NCBI GenBank assembly: GCA_017541205.1 | Contig: JAFXZO010000094.1 | Coordinates: 1 to 48,817 of the forward strand | Origin: Clostridia bacterium | Lineage (GTDB): Bacteria; Bacillota; Clostridia; Christensenellales; Aristaeellaceae | Direction: 5' to 3' | DNA: 48,817 nucleotides | Part shown: positions 38,964 through 47,129 of the stretch, piece after piece | Layout of the letters: each line of letters starts with the position of its first letter | Numbering within the stretch: position 1 is the stretch's first letter | Translations under genes and position numbers: made by a program | The notes under the pieces: generated by a model | Told to the model about the DNA's origin: nothing | The model's database searches: none | What the model saw: only the letters and a program-made list of their open reading frames with translations

Positions 38964-40151
38964 ATGCTGAGAATCGGTCAATTTACGGATACATTTTTGC
39001 CCGTCGTGGACGGGGTCGGCCGCGTGGCCCTGGCGTATTCGGAAACGCTGTGCAGGATGGGGCATCAGGTGACGGTGATCACGCCCATGTACGATACGGG
39101 CTTCCGCGGCGGCTATCCCTTTGAAATCGTGGATTTTATCGCCCGGGAGCTGCCCGGCATGAAGCAATACAGGACCGGCGAAGCGCCCTGGGACCCGCAT
39201 TACCGCAAGCGCATCCGCATGGTGCCGCTGGATGTGCTCCACGCGCACAGCCCGTTTACCGCCGGCTCCGAAGCCCTGCGGCTTGCCGCGCTTCGCAAGC
39301 TCCCCCTGGTCGGCACCTTTCATTCCAAATATTACGACGACTTCCTCAAGGCCACCAAATCGGAAACCCTGGCCAAAATGGGGGTCAAATTCGTGGTGGA
39401 CTTTTACGACCGGTGCGACGAGGTCTGGGCCGTGGGCAGCAGCACTGCGGACGTGCTGCGCACCTACGGCTATGAGGGCGATATCCAGGTGATGCCCAAC
39501 GGCGTCACCCGCCGCCGGGCCACCCCCGCCGCCATCGAGGAGGTCAACCGCCGCTGGGGCCTGAGGAAAGACCCGCTGATCCTGTTCGTGGGGCAGATGA
39601 ACTGGAAAAAGAACATCCTGTGCGTCCTGGAGGCCTGCGCGCTCATGAAAGCCCAGGGCCAGCGGTTCCATCTGATCCTGGCCGGCCAGGGCCCGGATAT
39701 GCGGGAGATCGAGCGCAAGATCAGCGATCTTGGGCTGCGTCCCTGCACAAACCTGGCCGGGCATATCACGGACGCCGCGCTGCTGGACGGGCTGTATGCC
39801 CGCGCGGCGCTTTTCGCCTTCCCCTCGCTCTACGACGCCGCGCCCATGGTGGTACGGGAAGCCGCCGTGATGGGCACCCCGTCGGTCATGGTGCGGGGCA
39901 GCACCGCGGCGGAAATCATCCGGGACGGGGAAAACGGGTATCTGTGCCAGGACGACGCGCAGGACCTGGCCCGGGTCATGCTGCAGGCGCTCCAGGAGCC
40001 CGAAAAGCTCCGCCAGATCGGCCAGAACGCGTGCGACACCATCCCCGTTCCATGGGAAACGATCATGGAAAAAGCCGTGGAGCGTTATCAGCGCCTGGTT
40101 GCCCTCGGCAGACAAGGCAAGCTGAACAAAAAGTATATGCGTGTGATCTGA
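38964..40151 (+). CDS. GT4 family glycosyltransferase
   Basis: This 395-residue protein has the GT-B fold of family 4. The N-terminal acceptor domain starts MLRIGQFTDTFLPVVDGVGRVA, similar to glycolipid synthases that glucosylate diacylglycerol and to phosphatidylinositol mannosyltransferases. HAHSPFTAGSEALRLA and GTFHSKYYDDF are typical. The donor domain has ILFVGQMNWKKN, AGQGPD and the E-x7-E-like FPSLYDAAPMVVREAAVMGTPSV. No signal peptide is present; the enzyme would act at the inner membrane face. Donor and acceptor are not identifiable. The ATG at 38964 follows GGGAGG. The gene stands alone between recD2 and a convergent acetyltransferase. Confidence 0.9.
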   Translation: MLRIGQFTDTFLPVVDGVGRVALAYSETLCRMGHQVTVITPMYDTGFRGGYPFEIVDFIARELPGMKQYRTGEAPWDPHYRKRIRMVPLDVLHAHSPFTAGSEALRLAALRKLPLVGTFHSKYYDDFLKATKSETLAKMGVKFVVDFYDRCDEVWAVGSSTADVLRTYGYEGDIQVMPNGVTRRRATPAAIEEVNRRWGLRKDPLILFVGQMNWKKNILCVLEACALMKAQGQRFHLILAGQGPDMREIERKISDLGLRPCTNLAGHITDAALLDGLYARAALFAFPSLYDAAPMVVREAAVMGTPSVMVRGSTAAEIIRDGENGYLCQDDAQDLARVMLQALQEPEKLRQIGQNACDTIPVPWETIMEKAVERYQRLVALGRQGKLNKKYMRVI

Positions 40152-40167
40152 ACAGACGACGATGAAA

Positions 40168-40204
40168 AGAACCCGCGCGCCGGCGATCCGGACGCGCGGG
40201 TTCT
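40168..40204. terminator. Bidirectional terminator between GT4 and GNAT genes
   Basis: Perfect 12-base arms AGAACCCGCGCG (40168-40179) and CGCGCGGGTTCT (40193-40204) enclose a CGG/CCG inner stem. A-rich and T-containing flanks allow use in both directions for the two convergent genes. Confidence 0.82.
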
Positions 40205-40217
40205 CATTTGGAAAGCG

Positions 40218-41189
40218 TTATTTGCCGTATTTTTGTTCCCATTCCCCGCGGGTGATGCAGTAAGCATAGGAAATCTCGTTTTTCGGGTCCGCGTATTCCT
40301 TCACCTTGTGCATGCCGTTGGCAAGGGCGGTGGAATAGGAGGCCGAGTTGGTGTATTTCATGTAGGAATACAGGCAGTCGAAGCCGGTGTTTCTAAACGC
40401 CCAATCTCTGACTGCGCGGGCGGCCTCCTTCGCGTAGCCGCGCCGCCAGTATTTCTTGTTTATGTGATAGCCGATTTCGGGCAGGGATTCGCCGTCGATC
40501 AGCTGCATGGTCAGGCCGCAGTCGCCGATGAATTCGCCCGTTTCCCTGAGCGTCACCGCCCACAGGCCGAAGCCGTATTTCGCATAGTTTTCCAGGTTCC
40601 ATTCGATCCAGCGCCGGGTTTTGTTTTCGTCGTACGGCGCGGGATAATGGCGCATGGTCTCGGGGTCCGAAAGGATCTCGTAAAGCGCGTCAAAATCATC
40701 CGGGGCATATTCCCGCAAAATCAGCCGTTCCGTTTCGATCATGGCTTTTTTCTCCCCTGCGCTCAGTTCTTTTTCCATCCGCACGCAGCGGAAGGTATCG
40801 CCGTCCGTCATCTCTCCGCAGGTCACATAGCCCATTTGCAGATAGAAATCCACTTTATTGTCCCGGCTTTCCAGCACCGTTTTGGCATAGCCCAGTTCCG
40901 CGGCCCACCGTTCGCATTCCCGGACGACCCGGGTGCCGATTCCCTGATGCCTGTATTCGGGAAGCACGACCACCCGGCCGATCATCACGCTCTGCTTGTC
41001 CAGCGGGTACATGCGCGCCGTGGCAATGGGAAAATCATCCTCCGTTACAACGATGTATTTTGTTTCGGGCGTATCGTGGGCGTCAAATTCCTGGCGAAGG
41101 GTGATGTGATGTTTTTTCGCCATGGCCTGGATGCGCACGTAATACGCCCCTGCCTGCTGCCATGTTTCCGTCGCGCGGATCACGTTCAT
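40218..41189 (-). CDS. Protein with two fused GNAT acetyltransferase domains
   Basis: This 323-residue protein carries two GNAT domains. The first (about 1-142) is of the ElaA/YjcF type, with the acetyl-CoA loop VVVLPEYRHQGIGTRVVREC and Y-L-Q-M-G-Y. The second (about 149-323) is RimJ/RimL-like: ETERLILREYAPDDFDALYEIL, GYHINKKYWRRGYAKEAARA and ANGMHKVKEYAD. Both loops keep the Q/R-x-x-G-x-G/A pattern, so both may bind acetyl-CoA. A short basic linker with Met (about 143-149) may once have been a start codon, which suggests a fusion of two genes. The ATG at 41189 has GGAAGGAAGG upstream. Substrates are unknown. Confidence 0.88.
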   Translation of the reverse strand: MNVIRATETWQQAGAYYVRIQAMAKKHHITLRQEFDAHDTPETKYIVVTEDDFPIATARMYPLDKQSVMIGRVVVLPEYRHQGIGTRVVRECERWAAELGYAKTVLESRDNKVDFYLQMGYVTCGEMTDGDTFRCVRMEKELSAGEKKAMIETERLILREYAPDDFDALYEILSDPETMRHYPAPYDENKTRRWIEWNLENYAKYGFGLWAVTLRETGEFIGDCGLTMQLIDGESLPEIGYHINKKYWRRGYAKEAARAVRDWAFRNTGFDCLYSYMKYTNSASYSTALANGMHKVKEYADPKNEISYAYCITRGEWEQKYGK

Positions 41190-41283
41190 GCTGCGTCCTT
41201 CCTTCCTCGCTTCCGATCGATCTTATTCTATTCCTTTTTGACCCGCCTGACAAGCAGTTTTCCGTCCAAATGCACAAACCTGC

Positions 41284-41312
41284 TTGAAAAGGGCGCGCGT
41301 ATCCAATATAAT
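41284..41312 (+). promoter_or_regulatory. Promoter of the GH127 gene
   Basis: TTGAAA (41284-41289) and TATAAT (41307-41312) are 17 bases apart, 35 bases before the start codon. Confidence 0.8.
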
Positions 41313-41346
41313 ACAGGCAGGACATGACCTAATGGAGGGAATCCGA

Positions 41347-43374
41347 ATGAAGAACCAGATTTCAGCGCCCCTTCCCCTGCAAAACGTCAGCGTGACCGAT
41401 CCTTTCTGGCAGCGGGAAATCCTTTTGATCCGCGACGCGGTGATCCCCTACCAGTGGGAAGCGCTGCACGACCGCGTGCCGGGAGCCGCGCCCAGCTGGT
41501 GGGCGCACAACATGCGCGCCGCCGCAAAGGCCGTCGCCGCCATGAAGGCGGGCAAGCCTTACGTCCCGCGCCCCACCAGGCATTTTGAAACCCTGCCCGA
41601 GGACCCGGAGCATGCGGACCCGGACGCTTTTTACGGCTTCGTATTCCAGGACAGCGACGGCTACAAATGGCTGGAGGCCGCGGCTTATCAGCTGATCCTG
41701 AAGCCGGACGCGGAGCTGAAAAAGAAGGCCCAGGAGGCCGTGGACATGATCTGCGCCGCGCAGGAGGAGGACGGCTACCTGGATACCTATTATACCCTGA
41801 CGGGCCGGGAAAACCGCTTCACCAACCTAAAGGACCACCATGAATTGTACTGCTTCGGCCATCTGACCGAGGCCGCCGTCGCCTGGCGCCAGGCCACGGG
41901 CCAGGATGATCTGCTGAACGCCGCCAGGCGCTTTGCCCGCTGCATCATGGCGCGTTTTGCCCCCGGCAGGGAACGCGGCTGCCCCGGCCACGAGATCGCC
42001 GAAATGGCGCTGCTGCGTCTGTACGAGGAAACCGGCGAAACGGAATGGCGCGATCTGGCCGCTTATTTCCTGGATGTGCGCGGCACGGAGCCCAGCACCT
42101 TCGCGATCGAGGAAAATGAGCGCAGAAGGCGCGAGGGCCTGAAGGAGCTGCCCATCGAAGCAAAGCGCTATGAATATTACCAGGCGCATATGCCGGTACG
42201 GGCGATGCAGGAGGCAACGGGCCACGCGGTGCGGCAGATGTACCTTTGCAGCGGCATGGCGGACGAAGCGCGGCTGCTGGGCGACGCAGCCATGAAGGCC
42301 GCCTGCGAACGCCTCTGGCGCTCCGCGGTGAACGAAAAAATGTATGTGACCGGCGGCGTGGGCGGCACCCATGTAGGCGAAGCCTTCTCCCGTCCCTTTG
42401 ATCTGCCCTCCGATACCGCCTACTCCGAAACCTGCGCCGCCGTGGGGCTGGCCTTCTGGGCACGCCGCATGCTGCAATTGGAGCCCAGGGCGGAATACGC
42501 GGACGTGATGGAGCGCGCGCTCTATAATACCGTGCTTTCCGGCATGGCGCTGGACGGCAAAAGCTTTTTCTACGTGAATCCCCTGGAGGTCGATCCCGCC
42601 GCCTGCGAAAAGGACGAACGGCTGCGCCACGTAAAGCCCGTCCGGCAGAAGTGGTTCGGCTGCGCCTGCTGCCCGCCGAACATCGCGCGGCTGGTTTCCT
42701 CCCTGGGCCAGTACATCGTGACGCAATCCGCGTCCGCCCTGTACATCCACCTCTATATCGGCTGTGAGATCAAGGCGCGGCTCAACGGCGGGGAGCTGGT
42801 CCTGCGCCTGGACGCCGACCTGACGAGGGACGGGAAGATCCTGCTGACCGTGGTTTCCGGCGAAGCGGACGGCGCGATCGCCCTGCGCGTGCCCGATTGG
42901 GCGGAAGAAAACAAGCTCGATTGCCCACAGGACACGGAAGCGAAAAACGAAAACGGCTATTGCGTGATCCTAAGGCATTGGCAGGCCGGGGACACCGTGC
43001 AAGCGGAGTTCTCCATGCCCGTGCGCGCCGTCGCCGCCTCGCCCCGCGTGCGCGAAACCGCGCGCCAGCTCTGCTTCTCCCGCGGGCCTTGGGTCTACTG
43101 TGCGGAGGAGGCGGACAACGGAAAGGACCTGCATCTGCTGCGCGTCCGCCCCGGCGATGTGAAAAACGCTTTGGTTGCGCCGCTTGCCATCGGCGGCCTG
43201 CCCTTCCCCGCGGTCACCCTGCCCGCCAAGCGCGTCCTCGTCCCGGAAGGCACGCCCCTCTACGCCCCCTTCCGCGCCGAGCAAACGCGGGACGTCACCC
43301 TCACCCTCGTTCCTTACTTTGCCTGGAATAACCGGGGCCTTGGCGAAATGCGCGTGTGGCTGAACAGGGAATAA
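41347..43374 (+). CDS. Glycoside hydrolase family 127 (beta-L-arabinofuranosidase type)
   Basis: This 675-residue enzyme resembles family GH127, whose founding member removes beta-L-arabinofuranose from plant glycoproteins. The cysteine nucleophile and zinc site are conserved: E361 and C363 in SETCAAVG, and C441 and C442 in GCACCPPN, with spacing as in HypBA1 (E338, C340, C417, C418). The toroid domain (about 20-400) contains AAQEEDGYLDTYYT, GHLTEAAVAW and TGGVGGTH. A beta-sandwich domain follows. There is no signal peptide, so it acts on imported oligosaccharides. The ATG at 41347 follows GGAGGGA by seven bases. No transporter is next to it in the window. The exact substrate is inferred. Confidence 0.92.
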   Translation: MKNQISAPLPLQNVSVTDPFWQREILLIRDAVIPYQWEALHDRVPGAAPSWWAHNMRAAAKAVAAMKAGKPYVPRPTRHFETLPEDPEHADPDAFYGFVFQDSDGYKWLEAAAYQLILKPDAELKKKAQEAVDMICAAQEEDGYLDTYYTLTGRENRFTNLKDHHELYCFGHLTEAAVAWRQATGQDDLLNAARRFARCIMARFAPGRERGCPGHEIAEMALLRLYEETGETEWRDLAAYFLDVRGTEPSTFAIEENERRRREGLKELPIEAKRYEYYQAHMPVRAMQEATGHAVRQMYLCSGMADEARLLGDAAMKAACERLWRSAVNEKMYVTGGVGGTHVGEAFSRPFDLPSDTAYSETCAAVGLAFWARRMLQLEPRAEYADVMERALYNTVLSGMALDGKSFFYVNPLEVDPAACEKDERLRHVKPVRQKWFGCACCPPNIARLVSSLGQYIVTQSASALYIHLYIGCEIKARLNGGELVLRLDADLTRDGKILLTVVSGEADGAIALRVPDWAEENKLDCPQDTEAKNENGYCVILRHWQAGDTVQAEFSMPVRAVAASPRVRETARQLCFSRGPWVYCAEEADNGKDLHLLRVRPGDVKNALVAPLAIGGLPFPAVTLPAKRVLVPEGTPLYAPFRAEQTRDVTLTLVPYFAWNNRGLGEMRVWLNRE

Positions 43375-43393
43375 CGAATGGGTTTCCCCCAGA

Positions 43394-43408
43394 CCCCCTT
43401 CCGAGAAA
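43394..43408. repeat. Gene-end repeat CCCCCTTCCRAGAAA, copy 3
   Basis: The 15-base repeat occurs 20 bases after the GH127 stop, preceded by GGTTTCCCCCAGA as in the copy after recD2 (GGTTCCCCTCAGA). Confidence 0.55.
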
Positions 43409-43465
43409 CCCGCCTATGGGGAAATCATCCGGATCGTCTGCCCGTCAATCCAACCTGTGAGTAAA

Positions 43466-43508
43466 AACGTCCCGCCTTCTTCCACGACGGAAAAAAGCGG
43501 GACGCTTT
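43466..43508 (+). terminator. Terminator after the GH127 gene
   Basis: Arms CGTCCCGC (43468-43475) and GCGGGACG (43497-43504) with an inner TTCC/GGAA stem are followed by CTTTCTC. It is about 90 bases after the stop. Confidence 0.65.
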
Positions 43509-43609
43509 CTCTGTATATACAGCTGATCCTGTTCTCAAGTGATCCTGTTGATCTTTTGGAAAAGAAACAGGATTGAAAACCGCATTATACTATTCGCGTT
43601 CTAAAAGCA

Positions 43610-43742
43610 TGAATGATAAGAACGGGGGAGATTCTTCGCGGGCGCTTCGCGATCGCTCCGCTGGCTCAGAATGACACAAGCTACTCGTGTCATCCTGAGC
43701 ATCACGCAGCGAAGCGGAGTGATAAGCGAAGGATCTCCCCCT
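43610..43742. repeat. Dispersed palindromic repeat, copy 3
   Basis: The element starts TGAATGATAAGAACGGGGGA and ends GCGAAGGATCTCCCC, and matches copy 1 (3362-3489) in reverse complement over its whole length. TGAATGA at the left has an inverted TCATTCA at 43756-43762. It lies in the 520-base gap between GH127 and GH94. The remaining gap (43743-43894) holds a CGGGGCT/AGCCCCG palindrome near 43819-43833 and no gene. Confidence 0.75.
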
Positions 43743-43894
43743 CCCAGCTTTTTCATTCAATGATTAAGAGTCATATTGCAAAGGGTAAAAGGAGACGATG
43801 GAGGCCTCTCCGGTAGGGTGCGGGGCTAAGCCCCGCCGTTCTTTCCTGTTCTTATTTCTCCCTTCTCAATATGAAACATAAAAGAAGGACAGTA

Positions 43895-46291
43895 TTACAT
43901 GACCACGGTGATCTGGTCGCCGTCATGGATCATATCGTCGGTGAGGACGCCGCCGGCCGCTTCCTTGCCGTTCACGAGCAGCTTTTGCACGCCGCCCTCA
44001 TGATGCGCGCTGTTATCCACGATGATATGCAGGCGCTTGCCGCGGAAGGTCTTTTCCATGGTGAAGCCGTCCCATTCGGCGGGGATGGCGGGGCTGATGC
44101 GCAGGCCGTCCGGCGTGGGACGCAGGCCCAGGATGCCTTCCACCATGCCAACCATCACGGTGGACGCGGTGCCGGTGAGCCAATGCACGTGCGCACGGCC
44201 GGGCTGCGGCGTTTCATGGCCCTCAATGAACTGGGAGTGCACGTAGGGCTCCACCTCGCGGATCTCGGCGCGGTCGTTATACGCGGCGGGGCAGGATTCC
44301 TTAAAATACTGGAAGGCCAGTCCGCCGCGGCCCAGCAGCGCCTCGGCCAGGATGGCCCAGCCCTGGGCCTGGCAGAAGATACCGCCGTTTTCCTTGGTGG
44401 TGGGGTTAAAGAGCAGCATCATCGCGCCGTCAAAGGCGTGATACCGGTAGCAGGGGGCCATCAATTCAATGCCGTTGGGCGTGTTGAGCAGTTTATTCAC
44501 GCTGTCCATGCTCTTGACGGCCTGATCGCGGGTCGCCGCGCCGGAAATGACGCACCAGGACTGCGGGTTCAGCCACATGGCGGCCTCCGGATCGTTCTTG
44601 GAGCCGATGACCGCGCCATCCTGCGTATAGCCGCGGCGGAAACGGTCGTCCTCCCAGAAATGCTCGTTGATGAGGGCCAGCTGCTTTTGGGCGGTTTCCT
44701 TGAGCCACGCGCGGTATTCCTCGTTTTCCGCGCGCTTGGGCAGCAGCTCGTCCAGCTGGCGCAGCGCCATATAGAACTGGAACGCCACAAAGCTGCTTTC
44801 GACCTGCGCGCCAAGCTTGAGGCAGTCGTTCCAGTCGGCGTGCAGGCCGGCGGGCATGCCGTGTGCGCCCAAATGATGCATGGTAAAATCGATCGCGCGC
44901 TTCAGATGCTCGATCACGGTGCCCTCGTCATAATCCGCGAAGGGGATCACTTCGTCCAGGAAGGCTTTATCGCCGGTCTCGGCCACGTACTTATACACGG
45001 TCGGGAACAGCCACATGGCGTCGTCCGCGCGGTAAGCGGGATGGCCGGTCTCCTTCACGTAGCTGTCCTGCTCCGGGGTGTCCTCGTGGCCGGGGTTATG
45101 GGAATACTTGACCAGGGGCAGGCCCGCGCCGTGATGCACCTGGGCGGAAAGCATGAAACGGAGGCGCTCCTTCGCCATCGGGGGATCCAGGTGAATGATG
45201 CCCTGGATGTCCTGCACGGTGTCGCGATAACCGTAGCCGTTGCGTTCACCGCAGTAAATGAGGCTCGCGGCGCGGCTCCAGACAAAGGTGGTAAAGCACT
45301 GGAACGCGTTCCAGGTATTCACCATGGTGTTCAGGTTATCGTCCGGGGTATGCACGGTCAGGTTCGCGAGCTTGCCGTGCCAGTAATCGATCAGCGTGCG
45401 CTTTTCGGCGTCCACCGTGTACGCGGTATCCTGATACCGGCGCATGAGCGCTTCCGCTTCCTTTTCGCCCTTCTGGCCCAGCAGGAACGCGACGGTTTTG
45501 CTTTCGCCGGGGGCCAGCTCCAGCACGGTGTGCAGCGCGCCGCAGGGATTGCCGTTGAAGTTGAGGGAATCATCCAGCCTGCCGTCGATCACGCCCTGGG
45601 GCGCATGGAAGCGGTTGATGCCAAGGAAGCGCTCGCGGCGGCCCGTATAGCTCACCACATCCGCGCCGGCCAGGCCGAAGAAGCGTTCCAGGCCGTTTTC
45701 GCCGTTTTCCTTCGGATACCAATACTGATTGATGCGCTGCAAAAGATGGTCCTGATGGAATTCGGTCTTGGTGATGAACTGGGTATACTGCATGTTCACC
45801 AGGTCCTGGGTGTAGAAGCTGTCGGTGGTCAGTTCGCAGTAGCCGAACACGCCGATCCTGCGCGCGGTATCGCCGACGTTTTCCACCTGCAAGCGCCAGA
45901 CCTCGTGCGTCGCGTCCATGGGCACGTAATAGAGCGCCTTGGTTTCAATATCCCGGTAGGTGGATTCGATTTCCGTATAGCTCGTGCCATGGCGGGTCAC
46001 GGTGGCGAACTGGTCCAGGGGCTTTTCCACCGGACGCCATGAGGCGGACCAGAAATCGCCGTCCGCTTCATCCCGCAGGTACAGATAGCGGCCCGGCTCG
46101 TCAAACTGATTGAACATATAGCGCAGGATGCGCCCCGCCGCGCCGGACTTTACAAAGCTGTATCCGCCCGCGTTCTGCGTCACGATCGCGCCGTACTCCG
46201 GCGAACCCAGGTAGTTCGCCCAGGGCATGGGCGTGCGGGGATCGGTAATGACATATTCCCGTTTTGCGTTGTCAAAATAGCCGTAATTCAT
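43895..46291 (-). CDS. GH94 glycoside phosphorylase (cellobiose/chitobiose phosphorylase type)
   Basis: This 798-residue enzyme cleaves a beta-linked disaccharide with phosphate, giving a sugar 1-phosphate. The N-terminal MNYGYFDNAKREYVITDP and AGGYSF segments match cellobiose and N,N'-diacetylchitobiose phosphorylases. The helical barrel has GERNGYGYRDTVQD. The general acid fits D489 in HADWND. HWLTGTAST and the C-terminal beta domain (about 700-798) are present. No signal peptide is seen, so it acts in the cytoplasm, saving ATP during oligosaccharide use. The ATG at 46291 follows AGGAGGAG; open sequence 5' to 46339 has no better start. Cellobiose or chitobiose cannot be decided from motifs alone. 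Confidence 0.92.
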   Translation of the reverse strand: MNYGYFDNAKREYVITDPRTPMPWANYLGSPEYGAIVTQNAGGYSFVKSGAAGRILRYMFNQFDEPGRYLYLRDEADGDFWSASWRPVEKPLDQFATVTRHGTSYTEIESTYRDIETKALYYVPMDATHEVWRLQVENVGDTARRIGVFGYCELTTDSFYTQDLVNMQYTQFITKTEFHQDHLLQRINQYWYPKENGENGLERFFGLAGADVVSYTGRRERFLGINRFHAPQGVIDGRLDDSLNFNGNPCGALHTVLELAPGESKTVAFLLGQKGEKEAEALMRRYQDTAYTVDAEKRTLIDYWHGKLANLTVHTPDDNLNTMVNTWNAFQCFTTFVWSRAASLIYCGERNGYGYRDTVQDIQGIIHLDPPMAKERLRFMLSAQVHHGAGLPLVKYSHNPGHEDTPEQDSYVKETGHPAYRADDAMWLFPTVYKYVAETGDKAFLDEVIPFADYDEGTVIEHLKRAIDFTMHHLGAHGMPAGLHADWNDCLKLGAQVESSFVAFQFYMALRQLDELLPKRAENEEYRAWLKETAQKQLALINEHFWEDDRFRRGYTQDGAVIGSKNDPEAAMWLNPQSWCVISGAATRDQAVKSMDSVNKLLNTPNGIELMAPCYRYHAFDGAMMLLFNPTTKENGGIFCQAQGWAILAEALLGRGGLAFQYFKESCPAAYNDRAEIREVEPYVHSQFIEGHETPQPGRAHVHWLTGTASTVMVGMVEGILGLRPTPDGLRISPAIPAEWDGFTMEKTFRGKRLHIIVDNSAHHEGGVQKLLVNGKEAAGGVLTDDMIHDGDQITVVM

Positions 46292-46361
46292 GGCAATCTC
46301 CTCCTTGGCATGTAATCCATCCGTTTCTATATTCGGCATGAAAATCCATTGTCCTGTCTGT

Positions 46362-46407
46362 GCGAAAAATTAAAGCGGGGGGCGGGAAGCGCGTATCCCC
46401 CCGCCCC
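46362..46407 (-). terminator. Terminator of the P-loop kinase gene
   Basis: Perfect arms GGGGCGGG and CCCGCCCC (46407-46400 and 46386-46379) are followed on the minus strand by TTTAATTTTTC. It separates the kinase gene from GH94, so GH94 needs its own promoter, which was not clearly seen. Confidence 0.7.
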
Positions 46408-46412
46408 TCCCC

Positions 46413-47054
46413 TCACAGCCCGAGGGCTTCTTCCACCAAAGCCACGGTTTGCCCGATCGTTCTGGTTTCATCCCGAAAAACAACGGGAAACCCCGCATGC
46501 AGCAGTTCGTCATACGATTCCTGCGAGCAAATCAGCTCCAGCCCCTTTCTGTAATTATCCATTGCTTTTTCGGGGTCAGGCTCTTCCAGGATCAGCCTGT
46601 ACAGGAACTGTTTCTCCGGGTCCGGCCGATCGAAGAACCTGCGAACGGCAATCTGCGGATCGGAAAGCATCACCACGACATGGTCCTTCGGAGCGATTTT
46701 TCTCAAGGTTTCGATCCCGATATTGGTATCGACAAATACCGGTTTCCCCCGGCTGCAAATATCCGGAAGCATTCTGAGCTCCAGGATCTCGCATTCCTTT
46801 TTTGCGCCGTCGATCCATGCTTTGTATTCCTGCGGCGATCTTCTGATAAAATCATGCCAGTCTTTCAGATCCCTGGTATACGTCAGGCAGGGAAATTCCC
46901 GCGCGTCAAGCTCCCCCGGATAATGATCGTGATAGTTTTCTTCGCAGGCTACGCCGCCATGCTTTTTCGCCAGTTCCTTGACCATGGTGGATTTCCCGGC
47001 GTATGAAGTGCCGATAATGAAATACGCGTTATCAAAAAACAAGCGGTTTTCCAT
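46413..47054 (-). CDS. P-loop kinase-like protein, substrate unknown
   Basis: This 213-residue protein has a Walker A motif GTSYAGKST (15-23) at the N-terminus and otherwise the layout of small-molecule kinases. A GKPVFVDTNIGIETL segment (about 103-117) precedes VVVMLSDPQIAVRRFFDRPDPEKQF, resembling the lid region of shikimate/adenylate-type kinases. No transmembrane segments are present. The family was not recognised; uncharacterised kinases of this kind occur in Clostridia. The ATG at 47054 follows AAAGGAGACAGG. It lies between pyk and GH94 on the same strand, with a terminator after it. A phosphotransferase role is inferred from the fold only. Confidence 0.72.
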   Translation of the reverse strand: MENRLFFDNAYFIIGTSYAGKSTMVKELAKKHGGVACEENYHDHYPGELDAREFPCLTYTRDLKDWHDFIRRSPQEYKAWIDGAKKECEILELRMLPDICSRGKPVFVDTNIGIETLRKIAPKDHVVVMLSDPQIAVRRFFDRPDPEKQFLYRLILEEPDPEKAMDNYRKGLELICSQESYDELLHAGFPVVFRDETRTIGQTVALVEEALGL

Positions 47055-47129
47055 GTCCTGTCTCCTTTGGAACACGAAATGAAAGCCCTGTGCCGTTTTC
47101 GCCGTGCCGCGGCAATATGAGATTCGGCA

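Noticed and set aside
43871-46042. 723-codon plus-strand open frame opposite the GH94 gene
   Set aside because: The GH94 reading has conserved motifs over its whole length; the antisense product has none.
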